Positions 36,690 through 46,104 of a stretch of DNA of 64,000 nucleotides are shown one piece after another (the first letter of the stretch is position 1; each line of letters begins with the position of its first letter). A program made the position numbers and the translations under genes. The notes below the pieces were generated by a model, which was given only the letters and a program-made list of their open reading frames with translations, made no database searches and had not been told where the DNA came from. The stretch is from Rubrivivax sp. GTDB taxonomy: Bacteria; Pseudomonadota; Gammaproteobacteria; Burkholderiales; Burkholderiaceae_C. The stretch spans positions 1 to 64,000 of the forward strand of contig JAUXRG010000114.1 in the NCBI GenBank assembly GCA_030681795.1. Reading direction: 5' to 3'.

Positions 36690-38516
36690 ATGGAAGAGTG
36701 GATCGGCGAACGCTGGCACCGCCTCATCACGCGGCTGGCCGACCCGTCGTTTGCCGACCAGGCCGTGGCGCTTCAGGCCGTGCAGCGCCCGGTGGAATTG
36801 CTCTTTCGCGCCGCCGGTGGCGCGCCCGGTGTGCGCATCGTGCCGGCGGCGGCCGCACGCATCGCCGGGGCCCGCAGCTGGCTGCAGCGCCTGGCCGGCA
36901 GCGGGCAGCGCGCGGCGCTCACCCGGCTGGACGGCGAGACGCTGGCGCTGCCGCCGGTGGTGGCGGTCTTCGACGACGCCTCGCTCAACCGCGACCTCTA
37001 TCTGTGGCTGGCCGCCCTGGCCGCCGTGCACGAACCCGGCGCGGGCTGGCTGGCCGGCAATATGGCGGCCACGCAGGCCGCGCTGCAGCGCTGCCCGGGG
37101 CTGCAGGCTCGCTGGCAAAGGCTGCTCCACGCGCACCTGATGCAGCGGCCGGCATTGAACCTGCTCAAGGGCGATGCGGCAACGGCCGAAGCGGCGGTGC
37201 AGGCCGCACTGCGCGGCCTGGCGCCCCAGGGCGATATCGCCCCCGACGCAGTGGCGCCGGTGTGGCTGTGGCTCGAGGTGCTGCCCGCGGCTGCGGCGGG
37301 CGACGCCCTCACCGAAGCGCAGGCCGCCCGCCGGGCGCAAGCGGCCCGCGCCGCATCCAGCGCCGAATCCAGCGCAACTCGCCGCCGCACACGCCGCGCC
37401 GCGCCCGAGAGCGGCCGTGCACCCCTGCTGCTGCCTTCGCGCGCCGAAGCGCTCATGACCTGGAGCGAGCACGTGCCGCTGGACCGCGGCAGCGACGACC
37501 AGGACGACGGCCACGCCACGGCCGCCGCCGACGATATGGAACAGCTCACGCTCAGCCGCAGCGGCGCGGCGCCGGCCTCGCGCGTGAAGTTCGATCTCGA
37601 CCTGCCCAGCGCCAGCGCCGACGACCCACCCCTGGGCCCCGGCGAAACGCTGCCCGAGTGGGACTGGAAGCAGCAGCGCCTGCGCCCCGCGCATTGCAGC
37701 GTCACCACGCGGGTGGCCACGCCCGGTGCGCCCTTCGTTCCCACCGCCACCTTGCGCGCCACCGCGCGGCGCGTGCGCCGCCGCCTGGAGGTGCTGCGCG
37801 CCGCGCCGCAGTGGCAGCGCGGCTGTGCCGACGGCGACGCCATCGACCTGGACGCCTGGGTGCGCCACGCCAGCGCGGGCCGCCACGGCCGCAGCGGCGA
37901 GCCCCCCGTCTTCGCGCGCCGCGTGCGCGGCGAGCGCAGCCTGGCCACGCTGCTGCTGGCCGATCTCTCTTTGTCCACCGACGCGCACGCCAATAACGAG
38001 CAACGCGTCATCGACGTCATCCGCGACGCGCTGTATGTCTTCGGCGAGGCCTTGCACGGCACCGGCGACGCCTTCGCCATGCTCGGCTTCAGCTCGGTGC
38101 GGCGCAGCCAGGTGCGCATGCAGCACCTCAAGGGTTTCGACGAGCCCTGGGGCGTGGCCACGCAGGCGCGCGTGGGTGCCATCAAGCCCGGCTACTACAC
38201 GCGAATGGGTGCGGCGCTGCGCCTGGCCACCTTGCGCCTGGGCGAGCGCAGCGAGCGCCAGCGGCTGCTGCTCATCCTGACCGACGGCAAGCCCAACGAC
38301 ATCGACGTCTACGAGGGCCGCTGGGGCCTGGAAGATACCCGCCACGCCGTGATGCAGGCGCGCCAGGCCGGCCTGCTGCCTTTCTGCCTGAGCGTCGACG
38401 AAGAGGCCCACGCCTACCTGCCGCACCTCTTCGGGCGCCAGGGCTGGGCCCATGTGCAGCGCCCGGCCGAATTGCCCGCGCGGCTGGCCACGGTGTATGC
38501 GCGGCTGACGCGATGA
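36690..38516 (+). CDS. norD: NorD, VWA-domain protein for NO reductase activation
   Basis: 608 residues. The C-terminal third is a von Willebrand A domain: LLLADLSLSTDAH (MIDAS DxSxS), then LLILTDGKPND with the MIDAS Asp. The N-terminal part is Ala-rich, helical and variable. NorD works with NorQ to build the FeB centre of NorB. It starts four bp after the polyferredoxin gene, and its stop overlaps the start of the regulator gene (ATGA). Confidence 0.93.
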   Translation: MEEWIGERWHRLITRLADPSFADQAVALQAVQRPVELLFRAAGGAPGVRIVPAAAARIAGARSWLQRLAGSGQRAALTRLDGETLALPPVVAVFDDASLNRDLYLWLAALAAVHEPGAGWLAGNMAATQAALQRCPGLQARWQRLLHAHLMQRPALNLLKGDAATAEAAVQAALRGLAPQGDIAPDAVAPVWLWLEVLPAAAAGDALTEAQAARRAQAARAASSAESSATRRRTRRAAPESGRAPLLLPSRAEALMTWSEHVPLDRGSDDQDDGHATAAADDMEQLTLSRSGAAPASRVKFDLDLPSASADDPPLGPGETLPEWDWKQQRLRPAHCSVTTRVATPGAPFVPTATLRATARRVRRRLEVLRAAPQWQRGCADGDAIDLDAWVRHASAGRHGRSGEPPVFARRVRGERSLATLLLADLSLSTDAHANNEQRVIDVIRDALYVFGEALHGTGDAFAMLGFSSVRRSQVRMQHLKGFDEPWGVATQARVGAIKPGYYTRMGAALRLATLRLGERSERQRLLLILTDGKPNDIDVYEGRWGLEDTRHAVMQARQAGLLPFCLSVDEEAHAYLPHLFGRQGWAHVQRPAELPARLATVYARLTR

Positions 38517-39265
38517 ACGCGGCTTGCCCTGACAATGGCTTTTTGGCCATGAGCGAGTCCGATCCCTTGGATCTGAGTGCCTTCGACCTGCCGGGCTACC
38601 TGGCGGCCTTGCCCGTTTTCAGCGATCTGAGCCGCCCGGAGCTGGACCGGCTGGCCGCCGGCTGCACCCTCAAGCGGCTGGCGCGCGGCGAAGCCATCTT
38701 TCGCGTCGGCCAGGCCTGCAATGAATTCCACGTCACCGTCACCGGGCAGGTGAAGCTCTTCGCGCTCTCGCCCAGCGGGGCCGAGAAGGTCATCGAGATC
38801 GTCGGCCCGGGCCACAGCTTCGCCGAGGCGCTGATGTTCACCGACCGCCCCTACATCATCAACGCGCAGACGCTCACCGAAACGCTGCTGCTCTCGGTGA
38901 GCAAGAAGGCGGTGATCGGCGAGATCGAAGCCGACTCGCGCGTGGCCCTGCGCATGCTGGCCGGCGTGTCGCGCCGCCTGCACGGCCTGGTCCAGGACGT
39001 CCAGGCCAACGCGCTGGACAGCGGCATGCAGCGCGTCATCGGCTACCTGCTGCGCGACCCGCAAGTGCAGGACGGCCACAGCGGAGAAGTCGTCACCGTG
39101 TCGCTGCCGGTGAGCAAGGCCACGCTGGCCTCGCGCCTGAGCCTCACGCCGGAATACTTCTCGCGTGTGCTGCACGAGCTCGAAGTCGCCCATCTGATCG
39201 AGGTCGACAAGCGCGACATCCGCATCCTCGACGCGCCCGGACTGGCACGTTACGCCGCACCGTGA
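38513..39265 (+). CDS. dnr: Crp/Fnr-family regulator, Dnr/NnrR type
   Basis: 250 residues. A cyclic-nucleotide-binding type beta-barrel (about 30-150) is followed by a long helix and a winged HTH with recognition helix LTPEYFSRVLHEL. The Cys cluster that holds the FNR iron-sulphur centre is absent; Cys residues are scattered (5, 50, 68). This fits the Dnr/NnrR branch, which senses NO, probably through heme, and turns on nor genes. The likely target is the palindrome at 32914-32929. The ATG at 38513 overlaps the norD stop; an internal ATG at 38549 is the alternative. Confidence 0.85.
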   Translation: MNAACPDNGFLAMSESDPLDLSAFDLPGYLAALPVFSDLSRPELDRLAAGCTLKRLARGEAIFRVGQACNEFHVTVTGQVKLFALSPSGAEKVIEIVGPGHSFAEALMFTDRPYIINAQTLTETLLLSVSKKAVIGEIEADSRVALRMLAGVSRRLHGLVQDVQANALDSGMQRVIGYLLRDPQVQDGHSGEVVTVSLPVSKATLASRLSLTPEYFSRVLHELEVAHLIEVDKRDIRILDAPGLARYAAP

Positions 39266-39383
39266 TGCGCGACTTCGACCATGCCGGCATGGGCCAGGAG
39301 ATGGCGCAGCGGCGCGGCGTGCGATGACCGCTGCGGTGGCCAGCCAAGCGCCACCGGCAGATCCGAACACGTACAGTGCAGGC

Positions 39384-41261
39384 ATGCGCCGAACCTGGAC
39401 CCTGTCCACCAAACTCGGCGCCATCGGCGGCGCACTGCTGCTCATGGCGCTGGTCTCCATCGGGCTGACGCTGTGGGTCACCTGGCAGCTCGAGGGCGGT
39501 GCGGCCGCCGTGAATGAAGCCGGGCGCATGCGCATGCAGACCTGGCGGCTGGCGCAGACCCTGGCGGGCGGGGATTCGAAGCGCATCGCCGAGCTGGTGG
39601 CCCAGTTCGACCAAAGCTTCACCGTGCTGCGCAGCGGCGATCCCGCGCGGCCGCTGTTCGTGCCGCGCGACGAGCGTTCTCAGGCGGCATTCGCCGACGT
39701 GCAGCGGGGCTGGCAGGCCCTGCGCGGCGCCTGGTCCGCGGCCGCCTTGCCCGCGGCGCCCATGGCCGCGCAGCAGGCCACCGCCTTCGTCGAACGCATC
39801 GATGCCTTCGTCTCGGCCATCGAGCTGCAGCTCGGGCGCCTGACGGCGATCCTCAACGCCTTCCAGTTCATGATGGTGGCGCTCGCCATCGCCAGCGCCG
39901 TGGCCTTGCTCTACTCGGCCTACCTGTTCGTCTTCAACCCGCTGGCCCGCCTGCAGTCGGGCCTGGGGCGCGTGGGCCAGGGCGATCTCGCCGCGCGCGT
40001 GGAAGTGGCCTCGAGCGACGAGTTCGGTGCGCTGTCCGTGGGCTTCAACCGCATGGCCGAGACCTTGCAGGGGCTGTACCAGAACCTCGAGTCCAAAGTC
40101 CAGGAGAAGACCCTGAGGCTGGAGGCCCAGCACGCCCGCCTGGCGGCGCTGTACGAGGCGGCCGCCTTCGTGGCCAATGCGGCCCGGCTCGACGAGCTGG
40201 CCCAGGGGTTCGCCCGCCAGGTGCGGCGCGCGGCACGGGCCGACGCTTCGGCGGTGCGCTGGTCGGACGAATCCAACCAGCGTTATCTGCTGCTCTCCTC
40301 CGACGGCCTGCCGCAGGACCTGGTGGACCACGAGCGCTGCATCGCCACCGGCGACTGCTTCTGTGGCCAGCCCCAGGGGCAGGCCCGCACGCGCGTCATC
40401 CCGATCCAAAGCGAAGGGGCCGCCGGCACGCTGGGCCATTGCCGACGCGCCGGCTTCGAGACGATGATCAGCGTGCCCGTGCGCCTGCAGGAGCGCATGG
40501 TCGGCGAGTTGAACCTCTTCTATCGCGGCGCAGCCACGCTGGCCGACGACGACCGCGCGCTGCTGGAAACCCTGGCCAGCCACCTGGCCGGTGCCATCGA
40601 AGGCCTGCGCGCCGGTGCGCTGGAGCGCGAGACGGCGGTGGCCGAGGAGCGTGGGCTGCTGGCGCGCGAGCTGCACGACTCCATCGCGCAGAGCCTGGCC
40701 TTCCTGAAGATCCAGGTCGCCCTGCTGCGCAGCGCGCTCAGGCGCGAGGATGCCGCGCAGATCGAGCGCACGCTGGACGAGCTGGACGCCGGTGTCCACG
40801 AAAGCCTGTCCGACGTGCGCGAGCTGCTGGTGCACTTCCGCACGCGCACCAACACCGAAGATATCGCGCCGGCGCTGCAGACCACGCTGCAGAAGTTCGA
40901 GCACCAGACGGGCCTGCCCACGCACCTGAGCATCGAAGGCAACGGCCTGCCCCTGGCCGCCGACGTGCAGGTGCAGGTGCTGCACGTGGTGCAGGAGGCG
41001 CTGTCCAACGTGCGCAAGCATGCCCGGGCGCGCGAAGTGTGGGTGGAAGTGCAGCAGGCGCCGCAGTGGCGCGTGGAAGTGCGCGACGACGGCTGCGGCT
41101 TTGCCGAAGAACCGGCGGCGACCGACGAGACGCATGTCGGCCTGCGCATCATGCGCGAGCGGGCACTGCGCATAGGCGCCCGCGTCGAAGTGGCGTCGGT
41201 GCCCGGCTCGGGCACCTGTGTGGTGCTGACGCTGCCCGAAGATCAAGGGCTGGCGGCATGA
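39384..41261 (+). CDS. narX: Nitrate/nitrite sensor histidine kinase NarX
   Basis: 625 residues. Two membrane helices (about 11-34 and 170-195) frame a periplasmic sensor whose start carries the nitrate-binding P-box, AAVNEAGRMRMQTWRLAQ. A HAMP domain and a GAF-like part with a Cys cluster (CIATGDCFCG) follow. The kinase belongs to the HPK7 type, with ARELHDSIAQSLAFLKIQVA as H-box and DDGCGF and GLRIMRERA in the ATP lobe. NarL follows with a 4-bp overlap. An upstream in-frame ATG at 39324 would add 20 residues not usual in the family; the ribosome binding site is weak at both. Confidence 0.93.
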   Translation: MRRTWTLSTKLGAIGGALLLMALVSIGLTLWVTWQLEGGAAAVNEAGRMRMQTWRLAQTLAGGDSKRIAELVAQFDQSFTVLRSGDPARPLFVPRDERSQAAFADVQRGWQALRGAWSAAALPAAPMAAQQATAFVERIDAFVSAIELQLGRLTAILNAFQFMMVALAIASAVALLYSAYLFVFNPLARLQSGLGRVGQGDLAARVEVASSDEFGALSVGFNRMAETLQGLYQNLESKVQEKTLRLEAQHARLAALYEAAAFVANAARLDELAQGFARQVRRAARADASAVRWSDESNQRYLLLSSDGLPQDLVDHERCIATGDCFCGQPQGQARTRVIPIQSEGAAGTLGHCRRAGFETMISVPVRLQERMVGELNLFYRGAATLADDDRALLETLASHLAGAIEGLRAGALERETAVAEERGLLARELHDSIAQSLAFLKIQVALLRSALRREDAAQIERTLDELDAGVHESLSDVRELLVHFRTRTNTEDIAPALQTTLQKFEHQTGLPTHLSIEGNGLPLAADVQVQVLHVVQEALSNVRKHARAREVWVEVQQAPQWRVEVRDDGCGFAEEPAATDETHVGLRIMRERALRIGARVEVASVPGSGTCVVLTLPEDQGLAA

Positions 41262-41932
41262 ACGCCGAGGCGGCCATCCGCGTGCTGGTGGTCGACGACC
41301 ACACGCTGTTCCGGCGCGGGCTGATCGCGCTGCTCGCAGGCGATGCCCGCTTCGCCGTGGTGGCCGAGGCGGGGGATGCCGGCGAGGCGCACCGCCGCGC
41401 CGGCGAAACCCAGCCCGATGTCATCCTGCTCGACAACCACTTGCCGGGCGTCAGCGGCGTCGATGCGCTGGCGGGGTTGCGCGAGGTGGCACCCCGTTCG
41501 CGCGTGCTGATGCTCACCGTGAGCGAAGACCAGGAGGACCTGGCCGCCGCGCTGCGCGGTGGCGCCCGCGGCTACCTGCTCAAGACCGTGGACAGCGAGG
41601 TCCTGGCCGCCGCCATCCTGCAGACCATGGCCGGCGAGTCGGTGGTCAGCCCCGAGATGACGAGCAAGCTGGTGAATGCCTTCCAGTCGTCCCACGGCGG
41701 CGGCCCCGGGCAGGCCCAGCCCGCGGTGGCCCCCGACCCGATCCACAGCCTTTCGCCGCGCGAACGCCAGATCCTGGTGCACATCGCCCGCGGCGCCAGC
41801 AACAAGGAAATTGCCCGCGCGCTGGAGATCGCCGAGACCACGGTGAAGATCCATGTGCAGCACATCCTGCGCAAGCTCAACCTGGCCTCGCGCGTGCAGG
41901 CCGCCGTGTACGCGGCGGGCCGCCTGTCCTGA
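41258..41932 (+). CDS. narL: Nitrate/nitrite response regulator NarL
   Basis: 224 residues. The receiver domain has VLVVDDHTLFRRGL and the phospho-acceptor Asp in VILLDNHLPG; the Lys of the switch is in GYLLKTVDS. A LuxR-type HTH ends the protein (LSPRERQILVHIARG, then ETTVKIHVQHILRKLNLAS). It is paired with NarX by an ATGA overlap and is expected to control the nar operon upstream according to nitrate. Confidence 0.95.
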   Translation: MNAEAAIRVLVVDDHTLFRRGLIALLAGDARFAVVAEAGDAGEAHRRAGETQPDVILLDNHLPGVSGVDALAGLREVAPRSRVLMLTVSEDQEDLAAALRGGARGYLLKTVDSEVLAAAILQTMAGESVVSPEMTSKLVNAFQSSHGGGPGQAQPAVAPDPIHSLSPRERQILVHIARGASNKEIARALEIAETTVKIHVQHILRKLNLASRVQAAVYAAGRLS

Positions 41933-41987
41933 GCGCGCGGCGCCGGGCTTGCCTCGGCCGGACCCGGCCGCCCCTGACAATCCACCC

Positions 41988-43100
41988 ATGAATCCCTTCG
42001 ACGACCCCACCCACGACCGCGAAATCGGCCAGCGCAACGCCACCCGCGACACCACCCGCATCGACGACACCCGCATCGACGCGGTGCGCCCGCTCATCAC
42101 TCCAGCGCTGCTGATGGAAAAACTGCCGGGCTCGGATGCCACGCTGGCCCTCGTGGAACGCAGCCGCGAGGCCCTGGCGCGCGTGCTGCACGGGCAGGAC
42201 GACCGGCTGATCGTCGTGGTCGGCCCGTGCTCGATCCACGACCACGCGCAGGCGCTGGAATACGCGGCCCGGCTCAAGGCCGCCGCCGAACCCCTGGCGG
42301 ACGCGCTGCTGGTGGTGATGCGCACCTATTTCGAGAAGCCGCGAACCACGGTGGGCTGGAAGGGCTTCATCAACGATCCGCACCTGGACGGCAGCTTCGC
42401 CATCAACGACGGGCTGGAGCGCGCGCGCAGCCTGCTGCTGCAGATCGTCGAGACCGGGCTGCCGGTGGGCACCGAATTCCTCGACCTGCTCAGCCCGCAG
42501 TTCATCAGCGACCTCGTCGCCTGGGGCGCCATCGGCGCGCGCACCACCGAAAGCCAGAGCCACCGCCAGCTGGCCTCGGGGCTGAGCTGCCCGGTGGGCT
42601 TCAAGAACGGCACCGACGGCGGCGTGAAGGTGGCGGCCGATGCGATCGTCGCCGCCGCGGCGCCGCATGCCTTCATGGGCATGACCAAGATGGGCCAGGC
42701 CGCGATCTTCGAGACCCGAGGCAACCTCGACTGCCACGCCATCCTGCGCGGCGGCAAGCGGCCCAACTACAGCGCCGCCGACGTCGATGCGGCCTGCGCC
42801 GTGCTGCGCGGCGCCGGTCTGCGCGAGCAGGTGATGATCGATGTCTCGCACGCCAACAGCGCCAAGCAGCACCGCCATCAGATCGAGATCGCAGCCGACA
42901 TCGCGGCGCGCATCGCCGCGGGCGAGCGCCGCATCATCGGCGTGATGATCGAGAGCCATCTCGAAGAAGGGCGGCAGGATCTGGAGCCGGGGCAGCCCCT
43001 GCGCCACGGTGTGTCGATCACCGATGCCTGCATCGGCTGGGCCCAGACCGTGCCGGTGCTGGAGACCCTGGCGCAGGCCGTGCGCACGCGCCGCGGCTGA
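41988..43100 (+). CDS. aroG: 3-deoxy-7-phosphoheptulonate synthase (class I, AroG type)
   Basis: 370 residues. It condenses phosphoenolpyruvate and erythrose 4-phosphate at the entry to the shikimate pathway. Class I hallmarks are VVGPCSIHDHAQALEYA, YFEKPRTTVGWKG, PVGFKNGTDGG and MIDVSHANSAKQH, which carry the substrate and metal ligands. The N-terminal extension that binds an aromatic amino acid effector is present, but which one cannot be told. There is no link to the nar genes upstream. The ATG at 41988 is the family start. Confidence 0.93.
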   Translation: MNPFDDPTHDREIGQRNATRDTTRIDDTRIDAVRPLITPALLMEKLPGSDATLALVERSREALARVLHGQDDRLIVVVGPCSIHDHAQALEYAARLKAAAEPLADALLVVMRTYFEKPRTTVGWKGFINDPHLDGSFAINDGLERARSLLLQIVETGLPVGTEFLDLLSPQFISDLVAWGAIGARTTESQSHRQLASGLSCPVGFKNGTDGGVKVAADAIVAAAAPHAFMGMTKMGQAAIFETRGNLDCHAILRGGKRPNYSAADVDAACAVLRGAGLREQVMIDVSHANSAKQHRHQIEIAADIAARIAAGERRIIGVMIESHLEEGRQDLEPGQPLRHGVSITDACIGWAQTVPVLETLAQAVRTRRG

Positions 43101-43119
43101 AGGCCGCGCCGGCCGAGCG

Positions 43120-44685
43120 ATGGGCGCCGCTTCCGACGAACTCCTGCTGGCCATCGATTGCGGCACGCAAAGCGTGCGCGCCTTGCTCGTGGGTCTGGAT
43201 GGCGAGATGGCCGCCAGGTGCCAGGTCGCACTCGACGGCTACCTGTCCTTGCACCCCGGCTGGATGGAGCATGACGCCGACGCCTTCTGGCGCGCCGCCG
43301 CGCAGGCCTGCCAGGGCCTGTGGCAGACGCACGCCGCGTTGCGCGCTCGCGTCAAGGGCGTCGTGGTCACCGCCCAGCGCGGCACGCTGGTGCCGTTGGA
43401 CGCTGCGGGGCGGCCGCTGCGGCCCTTCATCGTCTGGCTCGACCAGCGCCGGGCATCGCAAGCGCGCCGCTTCAGCCCGGGGTGGCGGCTGGCTTTCATG
43501 GCCGCGGGCGTGAGCCGCACCATCGCCGAGTTCACGCGCGCCGCCGAGCTCAACTGGATCGCCGAGCACGAGGCCGGCCTGCTGGCGCGCACGCACAAGG
43601 TGCTGCTGCTGTCGGGCTGGCTGAACTACCGCCTCACCGGCCGCCTGGCCGATTCGATCGCCTCGCAGGTGGGCTACCTACCCTTCGACTTCAAGCGCCA
43701 GCGCTGGGCCGCGGCGCGGGACTGGAAGTGGCAGGCGCTGCCGGTGCGCCGCGAGCAGATGCCCGAGCTGGTGGCGGTGGGCAGCGCGATGGGCGGGCTC
43801 ACGCGCGAGGCCGCCGCCGCCACTGGCCTGCCCGAGGGCCTGCCGGTCATCGCCGCGGCGGCCGACAAGGCCTGCGAGATCGTCGGCGCCGGTGCCGTCA
43901 CGCCCGACATCGGCGCGCTGTCGTACGCCACCGCAGCCACCATCGCCATCACCACGCCGCGCTACGTCGAAGCCACGCCCTTCGTGCCGGCCTATCCGGC
44001 CTTGCTGCCGGGTCAGTACAACACCGAGGTGCAGGTCTCGCGCGGCTACTGGATGGTGAGCTGGTTCAAGGAGCAGTTCGGGCAGCCCGAGTGCGCCGCC
44101 GCGGCCGCTGCAGGCGTGACGCCCGAAGCCCTGCTCGACCGCCTGCTGGACAGCGTGGCGCCGGGCTGCGAGGGCCTGGTGCTGCAGCCCTACTGGAGCC
44201 CCGGCATCCGCCACCCCGGCCCCGACGCACGCGGCGCGGTGATCGGCTTCACCGACGTCCACACGCGCGCCCACCTGTACCGGGCCATGCTCGAAGGCGT
44301 GGCCTACGCGCTGCGCGAAGGCAAGGAGCGCATCGAAGGCCGCAGCCGCTTGCCCATCACCAGCCTGCGTGTCTCTGGCGGCGGGTCGCAATCCGACGCC
44401 GCCATGCAGCTCACGGCCGACATCTTCAACCTGCCCGCGGCACGGCCCCACACCAGCGAGACCTCGGGCCTGGGCGCGGCCATTGCGGGCGCGGTCGGGC
44501 TGGGCCTGCACCGCGATTTTTCGACGGCCGTCGCGGCCATGACACGCCTGGGCCACCGCTTCGAGCCCGTGCCGGCCCATGTGGCGACCTACGACGCAAT
44601 CCACCGCCAGGTCTACCGTCGCCTGTACGACCGGCTGGAGCCGTTGTACGCGGCGCTGCGCAAGCTCACGCCACCAGAGAGCTGA
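43120..44685 (+). CDS. FGGY-family carbohydrate kinase
   Basis: 521 residues. The ATPase fold of the xylulokinase/glycerol kinase superfamily is clear: LAIDCGTQSVRALL at the N-terminus, FIVWLDQR, and a C-terminal SGGGSQSDAAMQLTADIFN. The sugar is not predictable. No transporter or isomerase gene is near. It follows the DAHP synthase gene by 19 bp and may be co-transcribed with it. Confidence 0.85.
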   Translation: MGAASDELLLAIDCGTQSVRALLVGLDGEMAARCQVALDGYLSLHPGWMEHDADAFWRAAAQACQGLWQTHAALRARVKGVVVTAQRGTLVPLDAAGRPLRPFIVWLDQRRASQARRFSPGWRLAFMAAGVSRTIAEFTRAAELNWIAEHEAGLLARTHKVLLLSGWLNYRLTGRLADSIASQVGYLPFDFKRQRWAAARDWKWQALPVRREQMPELVAVGSAMGGLTREAAAATGLPEGLPVIAAAADKACEIVGAGAVTPDIGALSYATAATIAITTPRYVEATPFVPAYPALLPGQYNTEVQVSRGYWMVSWFKEQFGQPECAAAAAAGVTPEALLDRLLDSVAPGCEGLVLQPYWSPGIRHPGPDARGAVIGFTDVHTRAHLYRAMLEGVAYALREGKERIEGRSRLPITSLRVSGGGSQSDAAMQLTADIFNLPAARPHTSETSGLGAAIAGAVGLGLHRDFSTAVAAMTRLGHRFEPVPAHVATYDAIHRQVYRRLYDRLEPLYAALRKLTPPES

Positions 44686-44737
44686 AGCCGCCGCCTGCCA
44701 GGCTGGGCGGGTGACCGCACTGCCAATTACATATGCA

Positions 44738-44767
44738 TTCTTCCGGTATAGTGGAATTATGGAAGAA
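44738..44767 (+). promoter_or_regulatory. arsR promoter/operator, predicted leaderless start
   Basis: A 7-bp inverted repeat TTCTTCC (44738-44744) and GGAAGAA (44761-44767) brackets a -10-like TATAGT (44747-44752). A start point seven bases after the -10 falls on or next to the ATG at 44759, and there is no Shine-Dalgarno, so the message may be leaderless. The repeat overlapping the promoter would be the ArsR operator. Confidence 0.55.
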
Positions 44768-45085
44768 CAAGTCGCCGTCGCGTCACTCGCTGCATTGGCC
44801 CAGGGCATGCGCCTGCGCATCTTTCGCGCCTTGATCGGCGCCGGACCGCAAGGCATGACGCCAGGCGCGCTAGCGGCCACGCTGGGCCTGCCCGGCTCGA
44901 CGCTGTCGTTTCACCTCAAGGAGCTGATGCACGCCGGCCTCGTGTCGCAGGAGCGCGATGGCCGCCACCTCATCTACCGGCCGTCCATAGCGCAGATGAA
45001 CGCGCTGCTGGCCTATCTCACCGCCCATTGCTGCCAGGGCGCCGAATGCGACGTGGCAGCCGCTCCGGGCTGTTCGACCTGCTGA
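44759..45085 (+). CDS. arsR: ArsR-family arsenic-responsive repressor
   Basis: 108 residues, winged-helix repressor of the ArsR/SmtB type (LRIFRALIGAGPQGMTPGALA, then LSFHLKELMHAGLVSQERDGR). Cys residues are at the C-terminus (HCC near 91, GAEC, CSTC at the end), as in ArsR proteins whose As(III) site lies near the C-terminus and not in the usual CVC motif of the alpha3 helix. It heads the cluster arsR-arsI-arsC-arsC-acr3 and probably represses it from the overlapping operator. Confidence 0.9.
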   Translation: MEEQVAVASLAALAQGMRLRIFRALIGAGPQGMTPGALAATLGLPGSTLSFHLKELMHAGLVSQERDGRHLIYRPSIAQMNALLAYLTAHCCQGAECDVAAAPGCSTC

Positions 45086-45119
45086 CCCTTTCGACCTGCT
45101 GACCCACCCAGGACCCACC

Positions 45120-45593
45120 ATGAAACGCTTCCATGTCCATCTGCACGTCGACGACCTCGCCCAGAGCATTGGCTTCTATTCCCTGCTCTTCGCCGCCGAG
45201 CCTGCACGCACCGAGGTCGATTACGCCAAGTGGATGCTCGAAGACCCGCCGGTCAACTTCGCGATTTCGACCCGCGGTACCCAACCGGGCATAGACCACC
45301 TGGGCATCCAGACCGACGACCCCGCCGAACTGGTGGCGATGAAGGCGCGCGCCCGGGCCGCCGACATGGCGCTGCTGGACGAGGGCCAGACCAGTTGCTG
45401 CTACGCGCGCAGCGAAAAGCACTGGGTGACCGACCCGCAGGGCATCGCCTGGGAGCACTTCCACACGCTGGGCAATATCCCGGTGTTCAACGAAGCCTCG
45501 ACACCGGGAGATGCGCGGTCCGCCTGCTGCGCGCCCGCGCCGCGCGGCAAGCCGGTGGGCGTGGCCGTCGCGTCGTCGCCCTCTTGTTGCTGA
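45120..45593 (+). CDS. arsI: ArsI/CadI-family metalloenzyme (organoarsenical C-As lyase type)
   Basis: 157 residues of the vicinal-oxygen-chelate fold. Metal ligand positions are suggested by HVHLHVDDL at the start, PGIDHLGIQTDD in the middle and AWEHFHTLG. The Cys pair that binds trivalent organoarsenicals is present (QTSCCYARSEKHWV). ArsI enzymes cleave the carbon-arsenic bond of methylarsenite using Fe(II) and O2. A C-terminal tail rich in Cys (SACC, SCC) might add metal binding. It follows arsR by 34 bp. Confidence 0.88.
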   Translation: MKRFHVHLHVDDLAQSIGFYSLLFAAEPARTEVDYAKWMLEDPPVNFAISTRGTQPGIDHLGIQTDDPAELVAMKARARAADMALLDEGQTSCCYARSEKHWVTDPQGIAWEHFHTLGNIPVFNEASTPGDARSACCAPAPRGKPVGVAVASSPSCC

Positions 45594-45600
45594 GCCGGGC

Positions 45601-46101
45601 ATGAGCGAGCGAACCTACAACGTTCTCTTCATCTGCACCGGCAATTCGGCGCGCTCCATCATCGCCGAGGGCCTGATGAACCACTTCGGCGCGGGGCGCT
45701 TCAAGGCCTTCTCGGCGGGCAGTCATCCCGCTGGCTCGGTCAACCCTTTCGCCCTGCAGACCCTGGACCAGTGGCGCGTCGCCACCGACGGGTTGCGCAG
45801 CAAGGGCTGGGACGAGTTCGCCCGTCCCGGCGCGCCGGCACTCGACTTCGTCTTCACCGTCTGCGACAAGGCGGCCGGAGAGGTCTGCCCCTTGTGGCCG
45901 GGCCAGCCGATGACAGCGCATTGGGGCGTGCCGGACCCGGCGGCCGTCGAGGGCACCGACGCGTTCAAGGCCAAGGCCTTCATGAACACCGCCCTCACCC
46001 TCAAGCGGCGCATCGAGCTGATGCTGGCACTGCCGCTGGACAAGCTTGCAGGCCTGTCGCTACAGCACGAGATCGACCAGATCGGCAAGGCCGGTGCCTG
46101 A
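45601..46101 (+). CDS. arsC: Arsenate reductase ArsC, low-molecular-weight phosphatase type (copy 1)
   Basis: 166 residues. The phosphatase P-loop FICTGNSARS holds the CX5R catalytic site. Further Cys residues are in FTVCDKAAGEVCP, which suit the thioredoxin-coupled disulfide cascade of this ArsC class. It reduces arsenate to arsenite for export by Acr3. It starts seven bp after arsI and is followed after three bp by a second ArsC. Confidence 0.9.
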   Translation: MSERTYNVLFICTGNSARSIIAEGLMNHFGAGRFKAFSAGSHPAGSVNPFALQTLDQWRVATDGLRSKGWDEFARPGAPALDFVFTVCDKAAGEVCPLWPGQPMTAHWGVPDPAAVEGTDAFKAKAFMNTALTLKRRIELMLALPLDKLAGLSLQHEIDQIGKAGA

Positions 46102-46104
46102 GCC

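Noticed and set aside
39242-39260. TGGCACG motif near the end of dnr as a sigma-54 promoter
   Set aside because: Spacing to the next GC is 11, not 10, and it lies in coding sequence.
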